Origin: Pseudomonadota bacterium
GTDB lineage: Bacteria > Desulfobacterota > Binatia > Binatales > Binataceae
Length of the DNA: 64,000 bases
Assembly: GCA_021325025.1 (NCBI GenBank)
Contig: JAJPHZ010000039.1
Coordinates: 186,001-250,000, forward strand
Reading direction: 5' to 3'
Position 1 is the first letter of the stretch, and every line of letters starts with the position of its first letter. This document shows, piece after piece, positions 47,217 to 56,362 of this stretch. The notes under the pieces are model-generated. The model had not been told where the DNA came from. It saw nothing but the letters and a program-made list of their open reading frames with translations, and did not search any database. The translations under genes were made by a program, and so were the position numbers.

Positions 47217-48047
47217 TCAATGCGGCGTCCACAGCGGCGCGGCGCCGAACAGCCCCTGGGCAACGCCGATTTGGTAAGCGAGGAACAGCCCGAAACAAAA
47301 GCTGAGCAGACCCGAGCCCACGACCAGTCCGCGATGCAGCCGGCCGACGCGGCTTGCCGCCAGCACCATCGGGGCGCCGATCGCGGTGGTGATCACCGCC
47401 ATCCCGGCAATGGTTCCCAGGCAAAAGACCGCCAGATAGGCGGCGCCCCAGGCCGGCTGCGGAATCGCGCTCAGCACGGTCAGCGCAATCGCGGCGCTGC
47501 CCGCCAGGCCGTGAACCAGCCCGACGCCGAACGACATCAGCGCCGAGCGCGGCGCGGGCGCGGCCGTGGAGTCGCGGCTGAACAGATGGCCGTGGTGCGA
47601 TGCGGTGGCGCCGTCATGGGCATGGATGTGGCGATGCGCGGTGCCATTGTGGCTGTGGAGGTGAGAATGCACCTGCGGGGTTTCAGGCGTATCGGTGCAC
47701 CGGCGTTTGAGTCCAAGCCGCGCGGCGACCCGGCGCAAAACTGCGGCCGCGGCCGGCAGACCCAGCGCGATCAGCGCCACGCCGACGCCGAATTCCATCG
47801 TCAGCCCGAGCCTTGCCGGGATGCGGATTTTGAGCACAATGATCGCGCCCCCTACAATCAGTACGGTCAGCGAATGACCAACTCCCCACAGCACTCCGGT
47901 GCGGGTGGCGGCGCCCAGCCGCCGTTCGCGGCTGAGGATCGCAGTGACCGCGATCACGTGGTCGGGATCGGTGGCGTGGCGCATGCCCAGGAGAAAGCCC
48001 AGTGCGGCGAAACCCGCAGGTGCCAAACCCTTGAGCATAAAAAGCAC
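47217..48047 (-). CDS. Nickel/cobalt transporter-like membrane protein (NiCoT/UreH type)
   Basis: About 276 residues from the GTG at 48047, with GGAG 11 bases upstream; ATG 48038 is an alternative. The signature GMRHATDPDHVIAVTAI in the second helix matches the HX4DH metal motif of NiCoT permeases, and WGVGHSLTVLIVGG matches the third-helix motif. A cytosolic or periplasmic loop of about 45 residues (VHSHLHSHNGTAHRHIHAH and after) contains more than ten histidines, suited to metal buffering. Six or more hydrophobic helices are visible. It stands alone, with no urease or hydrogenase genes in the window. Direction of transport is not certain. Confidence 0.83.
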   Translation of the reverse strand: MLFMLKGLAPAGFAALGFLLGMRHATDPDHVIAVTAILSRERRLGAATRTGVLWGVGHSLTVLIVGGAIIVLKIRIPARLGLTMEFGVGVALIALGLPAAAAVLRRVAARLGLKRRCTDTPETPQVHSHLHSHNGTAHRHIHAHDGATASHHGHLFSRDSTAAPAPRSALMSFGVGLVHGLAGSAAIALTVLSAIPQPAWGAAYLAVFCLGTIAGMAVITTAIGAPMVLAASRVGRLHRGLVVGSGLLSFCFGLFLAYQIGVAQGLFGAAPLWTPH

Positions 48048-48194
48048 GTCATTCACCGCTCCATTAACCGCTTTGCAGCCATCGGCTGCAAGCCCAACGA
48101 TCGAGCTTCGCCCAAGCGGCCCTCGCCAGCCGCCGGCGAGGTGTGCTCTAAAACAAGTGGCGCACGGTGTCAAATTCCAGGCGAGGTAAGCACG

Positions 48195-49238
48195 ATGGCT
48201 CAGGCGCTGGCTTCCGGCTTTACCCGGGTTTCCTACGTGGTACGCGACCTCCAGGCGAGCGCGCGGTGGTTTGAACACGCGCTGGGCGTCGAGTTCTTCG
48301 CTGCGAGAAGCGCTCAGCTCGGCGGGCCGAATGGTCCGCCGCTGCCCACCGGTAACCCGGGCGGCGCCGAAGTTGGAGTCAGGATGGCGCTGGCGCGCGC
48401 GGGCGGGCGCGGCGAGTTGGAAATCGAACTGATTCAACCCGACCGCGGCGACAGCATCTTTTCCCGATTCGTGGAGCGCACCGGCGGCGGGTTGCATCAT
48501 GTCGGCTTTGTGGTTGAGGATTTCGACGCGGCCGCGCAGCAGCTTGAGGGCGAAGAAGTGACCGCGTGCGCTACGGTCAGCGGCGGCAGCAAAGTCGCCT
48601 ATTTCGATTGCAATGCGGCGGGCGCGTCGATTATCGAAATCGCGCAGTACGATACCGACACCCGCCTGGCTTTGCAGCGCCTGAAATCGCCGCCCGCTGC
48701 CCACCCCGCTCCGGCTCCCGGCGCCAACAGGCCGCGGCTGGTGCAAATCTCCTACGTGGTGCGCGATCTGGACGCCGCCGCCAACTGGTTCCGGCGCGTC
48801 GTTGGCGTGGAGTACTTCGGCATTACCAGGGCGACAGCCGGCCGCGATTATGAGGTACTGGTCAGGGACCAGCCGCTCGCTGTGACGTTTTCGCTCAGGA
48901 CCGCGATGGGCCGGCTGGGGCCGCGGGGCGAGCAGGAGATTGAAATCATTCAGCCGGTGGATGGGCCGAGCCCCTATCGCGAGTTTTTGCAGGAGCACGG
49001 CGAAGGGCTCAATCACGTCTCCTTCCTGGTTTCGGATTTCGAGCCTGCTGCCGAGCGGATGCGCGCCAGCGGCGCCCGACCCCTCATTGAGTTCCGCGGC
49101 CACGGCATCCGCGCCTGCTATTTCGATTGCCGCGCCGCGGGCGCCTCGATCGTCGAAATCGGATATTTCGATGAACGGGCGACCGCCGCGCTGGAGCGGG
49201 TCAAGACGCCGCGCGGCAGGAGGCCCATAGATAGATGA
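48195..49238 (+). CDS. Two-domain VOC (glyoxalase/dioxygenase-like) protein
   Basis: 347 residues made of two similar halves, each starting with a VOC betaalphabeta unit: FTRVSYVVRDLQASARWFEH and LVQISYVVRDLDAAANWFRR. Each also has a second unit with a LHHVGF or LNHVSF metal-type histidine (GGGLHHVGFVVEDFDAA and GEGLNHVSFLVSDFEPA) and a closing GASIIEIA or GASIVEIG glutamate. This gives potential His/His/Glu metal sites. Likely a metal-dependent dioxygenase or isomerase. Single gene. Confidence 0.84.
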   Translation: MAQALASGFTRVSYVVRDLQASARWFEHALGVEFFAARSAQLGGPNGPPLPTGNPGGAEVGVRMALARAGGRGELEIELIQPDRGDSIFSRFVERTGGGLHHVGFVVEDFDAAAQQLEGEEVTACATVSGGSKVAYFDCNAAGASIIEIAQYDTDTRLALQRLKSPPAAHPAPAPGANRPRLVQISYVVRDLDAAANWFRRVVGVEYFGITRATAGRDYEVLVRDQPLAVTFSLRTAMGRLGPRGEQEIEIIQPVDGPSPYREFLQEHGEGLNHVSFLVSDFEPAAERMRASGARPLIEFRGHGIRACYFDCRAAGASIVEIGYFDERATAALERVKTPRGRRPIDR

Positions 49239-49437
49239 AGTCGCGTGGAGTAGGGAAGCGCGCGATGAGCCAAACCAGGCAAGCATCAACTTAGTGGCGC
49301 GTGCCCAACCGATGTGTTAATTAAGCACAATTGAGGCAAAGTCGTGAATCGGCATCCTGATTATGCGGCTCATGGCCCATGTGGCTTAGCGCAACGATTA
49401 TTGTGTGCCACCGGTTGCGTGAGGAGGGGTAGTGTCG

Positions 49438-51111
49438 ATGAAGAGAATCCCGCCCGTCAATCCATTTGATGCCAGCCGCTACATCGGTACGGTGTTTGAA
49501 ATCGGGCCCAACGCCGCTCATGTGGCGCTTACGGAATCGAGCGTCGATTCGGTGGAAGTGGGCGCATTTGTGGTGGCCGATTGTGGGCAGTGGCTGATGT
49601 TTGGGCGCCTGAACAATGTTCAGTTGCCCGAACAGGACGGCGGGGGCGATGGCCCCCGCGCCGCGGCACATCCCACGGCTGTCATCGAGCTGTTGACCAC
49701 GATCGGTTTGGACGGCGACGGTGCATTGCGCGGTATTGAGCGGTTTCCCCATCTGGGCAGCCGGGTCTACCTGGCGCCGCCCAAACTGCTGAGCTGGCTG
49801 TTCGAATGCAACCAGGTGCGCGAAACCGGTGACGGCGACTACCAGCCGGTGTTGCTTAACCTGATGTCGCTGCGCGACGGCACGCAGGTGGGCCTTGCTC
49901 CCGAGCGTCTGTTTGGGCGCCATTGCGCGGTGGTCGGCGCCACCGGGGTGGGCAAGAGTTGGACGCTGGCGCGCGTGATGGAAGAAGCGGCGCGCTATGC
50001 GGCCAAGATGATCCTGTTCGACAGCACCGGGGAGTTTTACACGCTGAACTCCGGCGTCCGTCACGTCCACATCGGAACCGACCCGACCGGGACGGAAACC
50101 TCCGACGAAGTGTCGATGCCGTACAACGCGCTGACCGAGTCGGACCTTTTTGCGCTGTTCAAGCCTACCGGTCCGACCCAGGGACCCAAGCTGCGCGCGG
50201 CGATGAAGAGCCTGAAGCTGGCGCGGGTTCCCAACCTGGCCACCGGGGGCGTGGTGCTGAAGGCCGGCAAACTGAAGTTTCCGTTTGAAAAGGCCTATGC
50301 GGCACGAGCCAAGGAGATCGAAGATCCGCGGGCGTTCTTTGACATTACTAAATTGGCGGCGCAAGTCGACGCCGAATGCATATTTCCGACCGGTGGCTTT
50401 TCATCCAATCCCGATCCTACCCGCTGGGGCGCGCCTAACGAGATCGAGCGCAGCAACTGCGTCAGCTTGATCACGCGCATCGAGGACATGGTGCATGCGC
50501 CCGAGCTGGCCTGCGTCTTTCAACCCGGTGAGATGCGGACGATTTTCGACGAAATCGGCTCCTTTCTGGCCGACGATGCGATTCGCATCCTGCGCATTTC
50601 GCTCAAGCATCTGCCCTTTTCCCATGACGCGCGCGAAGTCGTGGCCAATGCCATCGGGCGCCATCTGATGGAACTGGCGCGCAAGAGCAAGCTGGGCGGG
50701 CGGCCGCTGGTGGTGGTGCTGGATGAGGCGCATCACTTTCTCAACGAGAATCTGGCCCAGCAAGATATCGGCATCCCGCTCGACGCCTTCGAACTGATTG
50801 CCAAAGAGGGAAGAAAGCATTGGCTCAACTTCTGTATCGCCACCCAGCGTCCGCGTGACATTCCCGAGGGCATCTTAAGCCAGATCGGTACTTTTATCGT
50901 GCATCGGTTGAACAACGAGCGCGATCGACTGGCGGTGGAGAACGCCTCGAGTGCGGCCGACCGCACCGTGCTGGCCTTCATCCCCGGCCTGGGCGAGGGC
51001 CAGGCGGTGGTAATCGGCGCCGACCTGCCGCTGCCGCTGGCGATTCAAATCAACAAGCCGACCCAGGAGCCCGACTCGCGCGGTCCCAATTACCAAAAGC
51101 TGTGGCGATAG
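49438..51111 (+). CDS. HerA-like ATPase (FtsK-HerA superfamily)
   Basis: About 557 residues from the ATG at 49438, 10 bases after GGAGG (GTG 49432 is an alternative). The N-terminal beta region (residues ~10-125) resembles the HAS-barrel of HerA (YIGTVFEIGPNAAHVAL). Walker A is GATGVGKSWT (167-176), Walker B VVVLDEAHHFLN near 427, and an arginine-containing C-terminal block ATQRPRDIPEGILSQIG follows. A helical insertion lies between (residues ~215-330). HerA usually pairs with the nuclease NurA or with Sir2/DUF4297 partners in defence; none is adjacent here. Hexameric DNA translocase activity is inferred from the family. Confidence 0.86.
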   Translation: MKRIPPVNPFDASRYIGTVFEIGPNAAHVALTESSVDSVEVGAFVVADCGQWLMFGRLNNVQLPEQDGGGDGPRAAAHPTAVIELLTTIGLDGDGALRGIERFPHLGSRVYLAPPKLLSWLFECNQVRETGDGDYQPVLLNLMSLRDGTQVGLAPERLFGRHCAVVGATGVGKSWTLARVMEEAARYAAKMILFDSTGEFYTLNSGVRHVHIGTDPTGTETSDEVSMPYNALTESDLFALFKPTGPTQGPKLRAAMKSLKLARVPNLATGGVVLKAGKLKFPFEKAYAARAKEIEDPRAFFDITKLAAQVDAECIFPTGGFSSNPDPTRWGAPNEIERSNCVSLITRIEDMVHAPELACVFQPGEMRTIFDEIGSFLADDAIRILRISLKHLPFSHDAREVVANAIGRHLMELARKSKLGGRPLVVVLDEAHHFLNENLAQQDIGIPLDAFELIAKEGRKHWLNFCIATQRPRDIPEGILSQIGTFIVHRLNNERDRLAVENASSAADRTVLAFIPGLGEGQAVVIGADLPLPLAIQINKPTQEPDSRGPNYQKLWR

Positions 51112-51140
51112 CGGAGGGCGGCGCACTTTCGCCGCGCGCC

Positions 51141-52475
51141 CTACTGCATGATGCGATCGAGGCCACCGGGGAAGGCCCAGACCGCCGCGTCCGACAGCCC
51201 GTGCGGCACGTCCTTGTCGATACTAACAGCCTGCGCCAGTGAGAACGTAGCGTGGGCGTTCTGCATATCCAGAACCCGCTCGACGTTTACGGATCGGAAC
51301 AACGTTACTTCGCCGCTGGGCAGTTTAACAGCTCGACCGTAAACCCGATCCTGCTTCCAGAACTTGGAGCTGGCGTCGTAAGCGTCATAGCCCAGGTTCA
51401 CGAAAGTTTCTTTATCGGTGTAAAACACCTTGTGGCGATAACAGTATGACGGACCGGCCGCGGGCAATGGGGTAACATCCATAATATATACGTCACGCAA
51501 CTCCCACGGTCCGACCTCGGGCTTCGGCCAGGACGGCACCGTGCCCTTGATCACATAGGCGTCGGGACTGATGGAAGGGGAGGGATAGCTGGAGTTTACC
51601 AGCCAGAATAACTTCTTCTCGCCCAACAATTGGGCGCTGAAGTTGGAGAGTTGAAAGAACATTCCGGCTCCGCTGTCATCCTCCACCCAATCAGTGCCCA
51701 GGCTGGGGGAGCAGCGTGCCGCGCTGGAAAGCCGCAGCGAGCGGCGCAGCGACGGTAGAAAGACATAGGCCTCCTGCACGGCGGCTGGATCGGCCCGCTG
51801 CATCGTTACTTCGCTCAGATACTTGCTCTGCTCGGGGGCAAGCACGAAATAGCGCGAGGACTGGTAAAAGCCCGCTGCGTACGCCATATCGATCGGATAA
51901 GGCGGATCGCTGTTGTGCATCAACCGGTATTGGGTAACCTCGCTGGTATTGGGGGAGACATTCAGGAACCGGTCGATTTGAAATACCGAATCCAGGTAGT
52001 AGTCGACGAACGGACCAAAGCTCAACCACGCATCGTACATCACTTTGGTTCCCGCCAAATCTCCCGACGGATTGGGAAAGGGCAGACCCGCGACGTACCC
52101 GTCTATCACGTAGCCCCCGGTGCTGACTTTTCTTAGTTTGGCCTGAGCATGATATTTCTCGGTATCGTCCCGATACTGCTTGGGCGTTATAAAATGATGA
52201 GTTGGCCCGACCACGATCGTATATTCGGGACCGGACCCCATCTTCCAAAAATAGCCGCCGTTGAAGAGCGCCTGGGTGCCTACGTCCAAAAACTTCTTGT
52301 ATTGGCGCCAGTTCTGCAGCGTAATCCTGGTGCCGGGCGCAACGGTTTCCGGCGAGCCGGCATCGGCCAGGGCCTGGTACAACTGCGGGCTGAACTGAAT
52401 CTCGGCGGCCGCTGCGGTACCGCTTAGGTAAAGCAACGCCGTGAGCAAAAGGATCGACAGAGGGCGGCTTCTCAT
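51141..52475 (-). CDS. DUF1329 family exported protein (third copy)
   Basis: 444 residues with GGGGAGGAG upstream and a clear signal peptide (MRSRPLSILLLTALLYLSG..., cleavage near TAAAAE). Family marks are NWRQYKKFLDVG, DRFLNVSPNTSEVTQYRLM, LAPEQSKYLSEVTM, YVFLPSLRRSLRLSSAARCS and CYRHKVFYTDKETF. It is the intact paralogue of the copies at 21444 and 30373; around YVFLPSLRR the three genes are also close at DNA level. No DUF1302 partner lies beside this copy. Probably periplasmic or outer-membrane associated. Confidence 0.87.
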   Translation of the reverse strand: MRSRPLSILLLTALLYLSGTAAAAEIQFSPQLYQALADAGSPETVAPGTRITLQNWRQYKKFLDVGTQALFNGGYFWKMGSGPEYTIVVGPTHHFITPKQYRDDTEKYHAQAKLRKVSTGGYVIDGYVAGLPFPNPSGDLAGTKVMYDAWLSFGPFVDYYLDSVFQIDRFLNVSPNTSEVTQYRLMHNSDPPYPIDMAYAAGFYQSSRYFVLAPEQSKYLSEVTMQRADPAAVQEAYVFLPSLRRSLRLSSAARCSPSLGTDWVEDDSGAGMFFQLSNFSAQLLGEKKLFWLVNSSYPSPSISPDAYVIKGTVPSWPKPEVGPWELRDVYIMDVTPLPAAGPSYCYRHKVFYTDKETFVNLGYDAYDASSKFWKQDRVYGRAVKLPSGEVTLFRSVNVERVLDMQNAHATFSLAQAVSIDKDVPHGLSDAAVWAFPGGLDRIMQ

Positions 52476-52811
52476 CGGTGGCTCCTCCCCGAACGCGGTT
52501 TCCAGGCACAGAATCCAAAACGCACGTGGACGAAATCCAACAAAGACGCACTCGCAACCGGCGGCGGTCGGCTAACCTCGTGGCGGTTTAGACGATGTCA
52601 GCCAAAGCTCGTCAGAATATTTTCGGACGCCGGTCCGCACGCCGGACAGCTTGCGCCATCAGCCATCCTGAATGCAATGTTTAGCTTTTTCTGATCGGGC
52701 ATGCAATTGCATCGTATCGGCGAGCCGCAAAGCTTACGGCGGATTTAAAGCGAGGTCGGCCAGCTCGCCCAACGTGGATTGGACGGCCTGCCGGCGTGGT
52801 TTGGGATGTCC
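52476..52811. other. 336-base gap without a gene
   Basis: Between two minus-strand genes. It should hold the promoter of the third DUF1329 gene; nothing else is evident. Confidence 0.4.
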
Positions 52812-53483
52812 CTAATGCCAGGGGATCTTTACCGTTTCGGTGACGCCGCTTTCGTTGTTGACCACCAGCAGTTGCAGCTCCCTGTAGGAGCCCTTGGGGA
52901 AGAAGACATAACCGCTGACGGTGAAGTCCTTGCGCACCTCGGCGTCATTGAGCGCCAGTCCCTGAATCTGGGCGTTGGCCTGGTTTTGCGCTTCGGCCTG
53001 TCCCATCGGAGCACTCCACAACGCCCCCTGAGCGACGCCGACTGCGCCGCCGACCGCCGCCCCCGGTCCGACGCCGCCTGCCGCCAGCCCGGCCAAAGCG
53101 CCGACGGCTGCGCCCAGCGCGCCTTCGGCGGCGCCGCCCACCGCACCGCTGGCGAGCGCGGCCTTCAGTTTCTGCGCGCCGCCTGCCTCGCGGGCCGCTT
53201 CAATGGGCGGCACCGGGGCGATGCGCTCGCCGTAAGCGTTGAGCGCGAAGACCTGGCTGGGATGGATGGTTCTGCCTTCGTCGGTGCCGTTGGCCACGGC
53301 GACATAGACGGGAATCAGGTTTCCAACCGGCGCCTGCGCCTCGGTGACCACCGAGAACTGACCTTCGATGGGCGTCGGGACCGCCCTGCGCTGAGTCTGC
53401 AGCGGCGCGGACGCAACCGCGCACGCCGACCAGGTCAAAGCGGCCGCCAGCAGCAGAGATACGTGCAAACCTCCAACACTCAT
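52812..53483 (-). CDS. Exported glycine-zipper protein
   Basis: 223 residues. A signal peptide with a possible lipidation cysteine (LTWSAC) is present, although the lipobox is imperfect. Residues ~45-95 form a beta-rich segment (VGNLIPVYVAVANGTDEG, ALNAYGERIAPV). Residues ~105-155 are a Gly/Ala-rich zipper (GAVGGAAEGALGAAVGALAG) expected to insert into or oligomerise at membranes. The C-terminal domain includes VSGYVFFPKGSYRELQLLVV. I know no function; the gene stands alone. Confidence 0.7.
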   Translation of the reverse strand: MSVGGLHVSLLLAAALTWSACAVASAPLQTQRRAVPTPIEGQFSVVTEAQAPVGNLIPVYVAVANGTDEGRTIHPSQVFALNAYGERIAPVPPIEAAREAGGAQKLKAALASGAVGGAAEGALGAAVGALAGLAAGGVGPGAAVGGAVGVAQGALWSAPMGQAEAQNQANAQIQGLALNDAEVRKDFTVSGYVFFPKGSYRELQLLVVNNESGVTETVKIPWH

Positions 53484-53564
53484 GACCGAACGGCGCGGCG
53501 CAAGCCGAGCGGGAAGCCCGGCTCCGGTTCAGTATACCATGAGTGTGCTTTGAACAGCGGGAAC

Positions 53565-54893
53565 TCAGTAATAGTCCACCGGGTCGATACGGCGTTTGGC
53601 GCCGAAGTAGAAGAGCATATTTTCGGTCAGGCCCTGCCAGGTGAACGGTCCGGGCGGCATCAGCAGGCGCTTGAACATCGACTTGAGCGAGTAGAACTCG
53701 GTGGTGCAGCGCCACACCCCTTCTTCGACTTCCTGGGGCGAGAGGTTCTTGGGTACGAACATGCAGCGGAAGTTGTTGGTGTACATGTCCGCGTCGGGGA
53801 TGATGACGCGCCCTTCGTCTTCGAGTTGGGTGCGCATCGGGGTGCCCTTGCGCGGCGTGACGGTGTTGAAGAACGCCTCGGGTGCCTTTACCTCATGCAG
53901 GAACTTCAGGGTGTCGTCGAAGATGCGCGGATGGTCGTTTTCCAGTCCGAACAGGAAGTTGAGCGAGTAGTAGATGCCGTATTTGCGCATCTTCTCGAGC
54001 AGTTTCTTGTACTGATTGGCGTGGTTCTGGATTTTGTTCATCGACAGCAGGCTATCCTGGCTGATCGACTCGACCCCGATATTGACGTGGAAGATGCCAG
54101 CCTTGGCCGCCAATTCCAGCAACTCGTCGTCGTGGTTGGAGTTGATGGTCCACAGGCAGGAAAAGCGGATGTTGAGCGGCTCCAGGGCGCGGAACAATTC
54201 GCGCGCGAACTTGTGCTTGCCGGTGATTTGATCGTCGATGAACTGGAAGCGGCGAATGCCGGTGATTTTGACCACCTGCTTGATTTCCTCGACGATATCG
54301 CCCACCGGGCGGGTACGGTAGGCGCCGTCATAGAAGACCGGAATTTCGCAGAACGAGCACCGGTAGGGGCATCCGCGGCTGGCCTGGATCGGCACTGCCT
54401 TAAACAGATAGCGGTTGAGTTTGAGCAGTTCATGGCGCGGGCGCGGCAGGTTTTTCAGATCGTGCAGCTTGTCGGCCTTGTAGACCTGCTTGAGCTTGCC
54501 GTCCTGCCAGTCGCGCAGCAGCGGCTCCCAAACCAGGTCGGCTTCGCCCTGGATCACGGCGTCGCAATGCTTGAGCGCCTCCTCGGTCTGCAGCGTGGCG
54601 TGAAAGCCGCCGAAGACCACGGGGATGCCGCGTTTGCGGAATTCGTCGCCCAACTGGTAAGCGCGCAGTGAGGCGCCGATGGTGGTGGTCATGCCGACCA
54701 GATCCCATCCGGCGTCGAAATCGACGTCCTCCAGCCGTTCATCGCACAGCGTGACGTCGAAATCGTCGGGGGTGAGCCCGGCCACTAGCGGGATCATCAA
54801 CCCCATGATCAGTCGCCATCGGGTCTTGTGCGGCGTGCCGTCAAGATGGACGGTCGTCGGTTGAATAAGAAGGATTCGCGGTTTTCGGTTCAT
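53565..54893 (-). CDS. B12-binding-domain radical SAM enzyme
   Basis: 442 residues from the ATG at 54893, which has GGAGGG just upstream and overlaps the previous gene's stop by 4 bases. The N-terminal cobalamin-binding-like domain (residues 5-130) has RILLIQPTTVHLDGT, LVGMTTTIGASLRAYQ and VFGGFHATLQTEEAL. The radical SAM domain has the cluster cysteines Cys175, Cys179 and Cys182 (SRGCPYRCSFC), then FIDDQITGKHKFARELF and NIGVESISQDSLLSMNK. Related enzymes methylate or rearrange unactivated carbons, including in hopanoid modification. Translationally coupled to the CDP-alcohol phosphotransferase gene upstream, suggesting it modifies that lipid or its precursor. Confidence 0.88.
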   Translation of the reverse strand: MNRKPRILLIQPTTVHLDGTPHKTRWRLIMGLMIPLVAGLTPDDFDVTLCDERLEDVDFDAGWDLVGMTTTIGASLRAYQLGDEFRKRGIPVVFGGFHATLQTEEALKHCDAVIQGEADLVWEPLLRDWQDGKLKQVYKADKLHDLKNLPRPRHELLKLNRYLFKAVPIQASRGCPYRCSFCEIPVFYDGAYRTRPVGDIVEEIKQVVKITGIRRFQFIDDQITGKHKFARELFRALEPLNIRFSCLWTINSNHDDELLELAAKAGIFHVNIGVESISQDSLLSMNKIQNHANQYKKLLEKMRKYGIYYSLNFLFGLENDHPRIFDDTLKFLHEVKAPEAFFNTVTPRKGTPMRTQLEDEGRVIIPDADMYTNNFRCMFVPKNLSPQEVEEGVWRCTTEFYSLKSMFKRLLMPPGPFTWQGLTENMLFYFGAKRRIDPVDYY

Positions 54894-56134
54894 ATTCCCT
54901 CCGCAAGCCGATCCCCACCAGGTTGGTGCGCCGCGCCCGGCCGCGTCCATTTGGTAGTCAGCCACCACAGGACCGCGGCGAACAAATAGGTGCCGGCCGC
55001 CGCGCCGATAATGAAATAGTTCAGCCGATCCACCACCGCCAGAAGCAAAACCAGATAGGCAAAGTCGCGCCCCGTCAGGCGGTCAACCCGGCGAATAAAA
55101 TCCTGGGCGCCCGCAACGGAGACGCTCATCGCGCGATGCACCGCAATGGCGCACATACCAAAGCCGACCAGCAACGCACCCAGCACGTAAAGATAGGTGG
55201 TGCTGTGCGCCGTGCGGTAGCATCCGATGCTGATACCGAAAAAGATCGCGATATGAACCAAATTGTCGGTCAGCGCATCCAGGCGCGCGCCCGCCGCGCT
55301 CTCCGCCATCTTGAGCCGCGCCAGTTCACCGTCCACGCCGTCGATCGTGATCGAGACCACGAACAGCAGCGCCCCCGCCAGCCGCATCCAGTAGCCGGGC
55401 TGGGCGAACATCCACGCAATCAGCATTCCTATCGCGGTGTTGGCCAGCGTCACCTGATTGGGAGTCACCGCCGTGTGCGCCAGCAGATAGCTCAGGCGCC
55501 AGGAAAGTTTGCGGTCGAAGATGCGCGCCATAATGCCGTCGGTGCGGGCCGTGTCGTGCCGCAGCGTCGCGGCGATGACGCGTTCGGCTGCGTTGCGGTC
55601 GGACGGATGTCCATCAAGGGCGTAGGGCAGGCCGGCGATCTGGCTGAGCACACTGGTGACCGGCGGCCGGCCGTCGCCGCCGAGGAAATCGGCCAGATTT
55701 CCGACTGCAACCGATGCTGCCGGGTCGCGGCTAGCCAGCCGCAGCGATTGGTGGCCGTTGGCGGCATGGCGCTCCAGCAGGTCGCGCAGTTGGGACAGCG
55801 AAAAGACGATATTGCCGCTGAGCACGACGCATCGGCTGATGCCGCAGACCTCATCCGCGATGTCCCTGACTTGATCGAACGAATCGACCCAGCAGACGCG
55901 AGAGTCCTCCGAGAAGCGGCCCAAGGCGTCGGCAAACCGGGGCCGCTCCGGAGCCGGGCATTTGACGAAAAAGCGCGACACCCCCGCCCGCTCGCAGACG
56001 CGAAGCATTCGCTCCAGCAACGGGCGGCCGAAAATCAGTTCCGAACCACGGCTGGGTGCTTCGACCAGTGCCACGGTCGCGCCGTCGTCATGATGTGATG
56101 AAACAGGCTGCAACGTCTTTAACTTTCCGGTCAA
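54890..56134 (-). CDS. CDP-alcohol phosphotransferase with degenerate nucleotidyltransferase domain
   Basis: 414 residues arranged like bifunctional inositol-phosphate cytidylyltransferase/DIPP synthases. The C-terminal integral-membrane half carries the complete CDP-alcohol phosphotransferase signature, D265-x2-D268-G-x2-A-R-x8-G-x3-D286-x3-D290 (IDGVDGELARLKMAES, then GARLDALTD), followed by several helices. The N-terminal half (residues ~20-195) has the nucleotidyltransferase outline (FGRPLLERMLRVCERAGVSR) but not the AAGxGxR nucleotide loop; at that point it reads EAPSRGSEL. It probably cannot make its own CDP-alcohol. The start is uncertain (TTG 56134). An intact nucleotidyltransferase is encoded in the divergent operon. 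Confidence 0.84.
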   Translation of the reverse strand: MTGKLKTLQPVSSHHDDGATVALVEAPSRGSELIFGRPLLERMLRVCERAGVSRFFVKCPAPERPRFADALGRFSEDSRVCWVDSFDQVRDIADEVCGISRCVVLSGNIVFSLSQLRDLLERHAANGHQSLRLASRDPAASVAVGNLADFLGGDGRPPVTSVLSQIAGLPYALDGHPSDRNAAERVIAATLRHDTARTDGIMARIFDRKLSWRLSYLLAHTAVTPNQVTLANTAIGMLIAWMFAQPGYWMRLAGALLFVVSITIDGVDGELARLKMAESAAGARLDALTDNLVHIAIFFGISIGCYRTAHSTTYLYVLGALLVGFGMCAIAVHRAMSVSVAGAQDFIRRVDRLTGRDFAYLVLLLAVVDRLNYFIIGAAAGTYLFAAVLWWLTTKWTRPGAAHQPGGDRLAEGI

Positions 56135-56151
56135 CTCAGGGCAATGTACTA

Positions 56152-56163
56152 GACCAATCGGTC
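56152..56163. promoter_or_regulatory. Possible TetR-type operator
   Basis: GACC-AATC-GGTC, an inverted repeat of the kind bound by many TetR-family repressors. It lies in the divergent gap between the CDP-alcohol phosphotransferase gene and the HAD operon. A TetR gene lies 7 kb downstream at 63064. Confidence 0.35.
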
Positions 56164-56362
56164 AGGCAAGGCAAGATACCCCCGAATTCTCTTTTAATAT
56201 CGGCCATTTTTTGGGCTAAGCGCAGGGTTGGGAAAGAGCTTGTAAAGCGTCCCGCCAAGCCATGCTCCGGATTAATCAGAAAGGAGTTTTAAAATCAGCT
56301 AGCTTTGCGAATTGGCCACGCGTAAATTCTAAGCCTGATTTTGCGAGGTCAGGTTAAAGATC

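Noticed and set aside
49438-51111. HerA-like gene as part of a Sir2-HerA or DUF4297-HerA defence system
   Set aside because: Neither partner nor any other defence gene lies on either side.
52779-54671. 630-codon plus-strand open frame
   Set aside because: It is antisense to the glycine-zipper and radical SAM genes, which have clear motifs and ribosome binding sites.
54923-56098. 391-codon plus-strand open frame
   Set aside because: Opposite the CDP-alcohol phosphotransferase, whose signature motif is complete; the antisense translation is Arg/Gln/His-rich noise.
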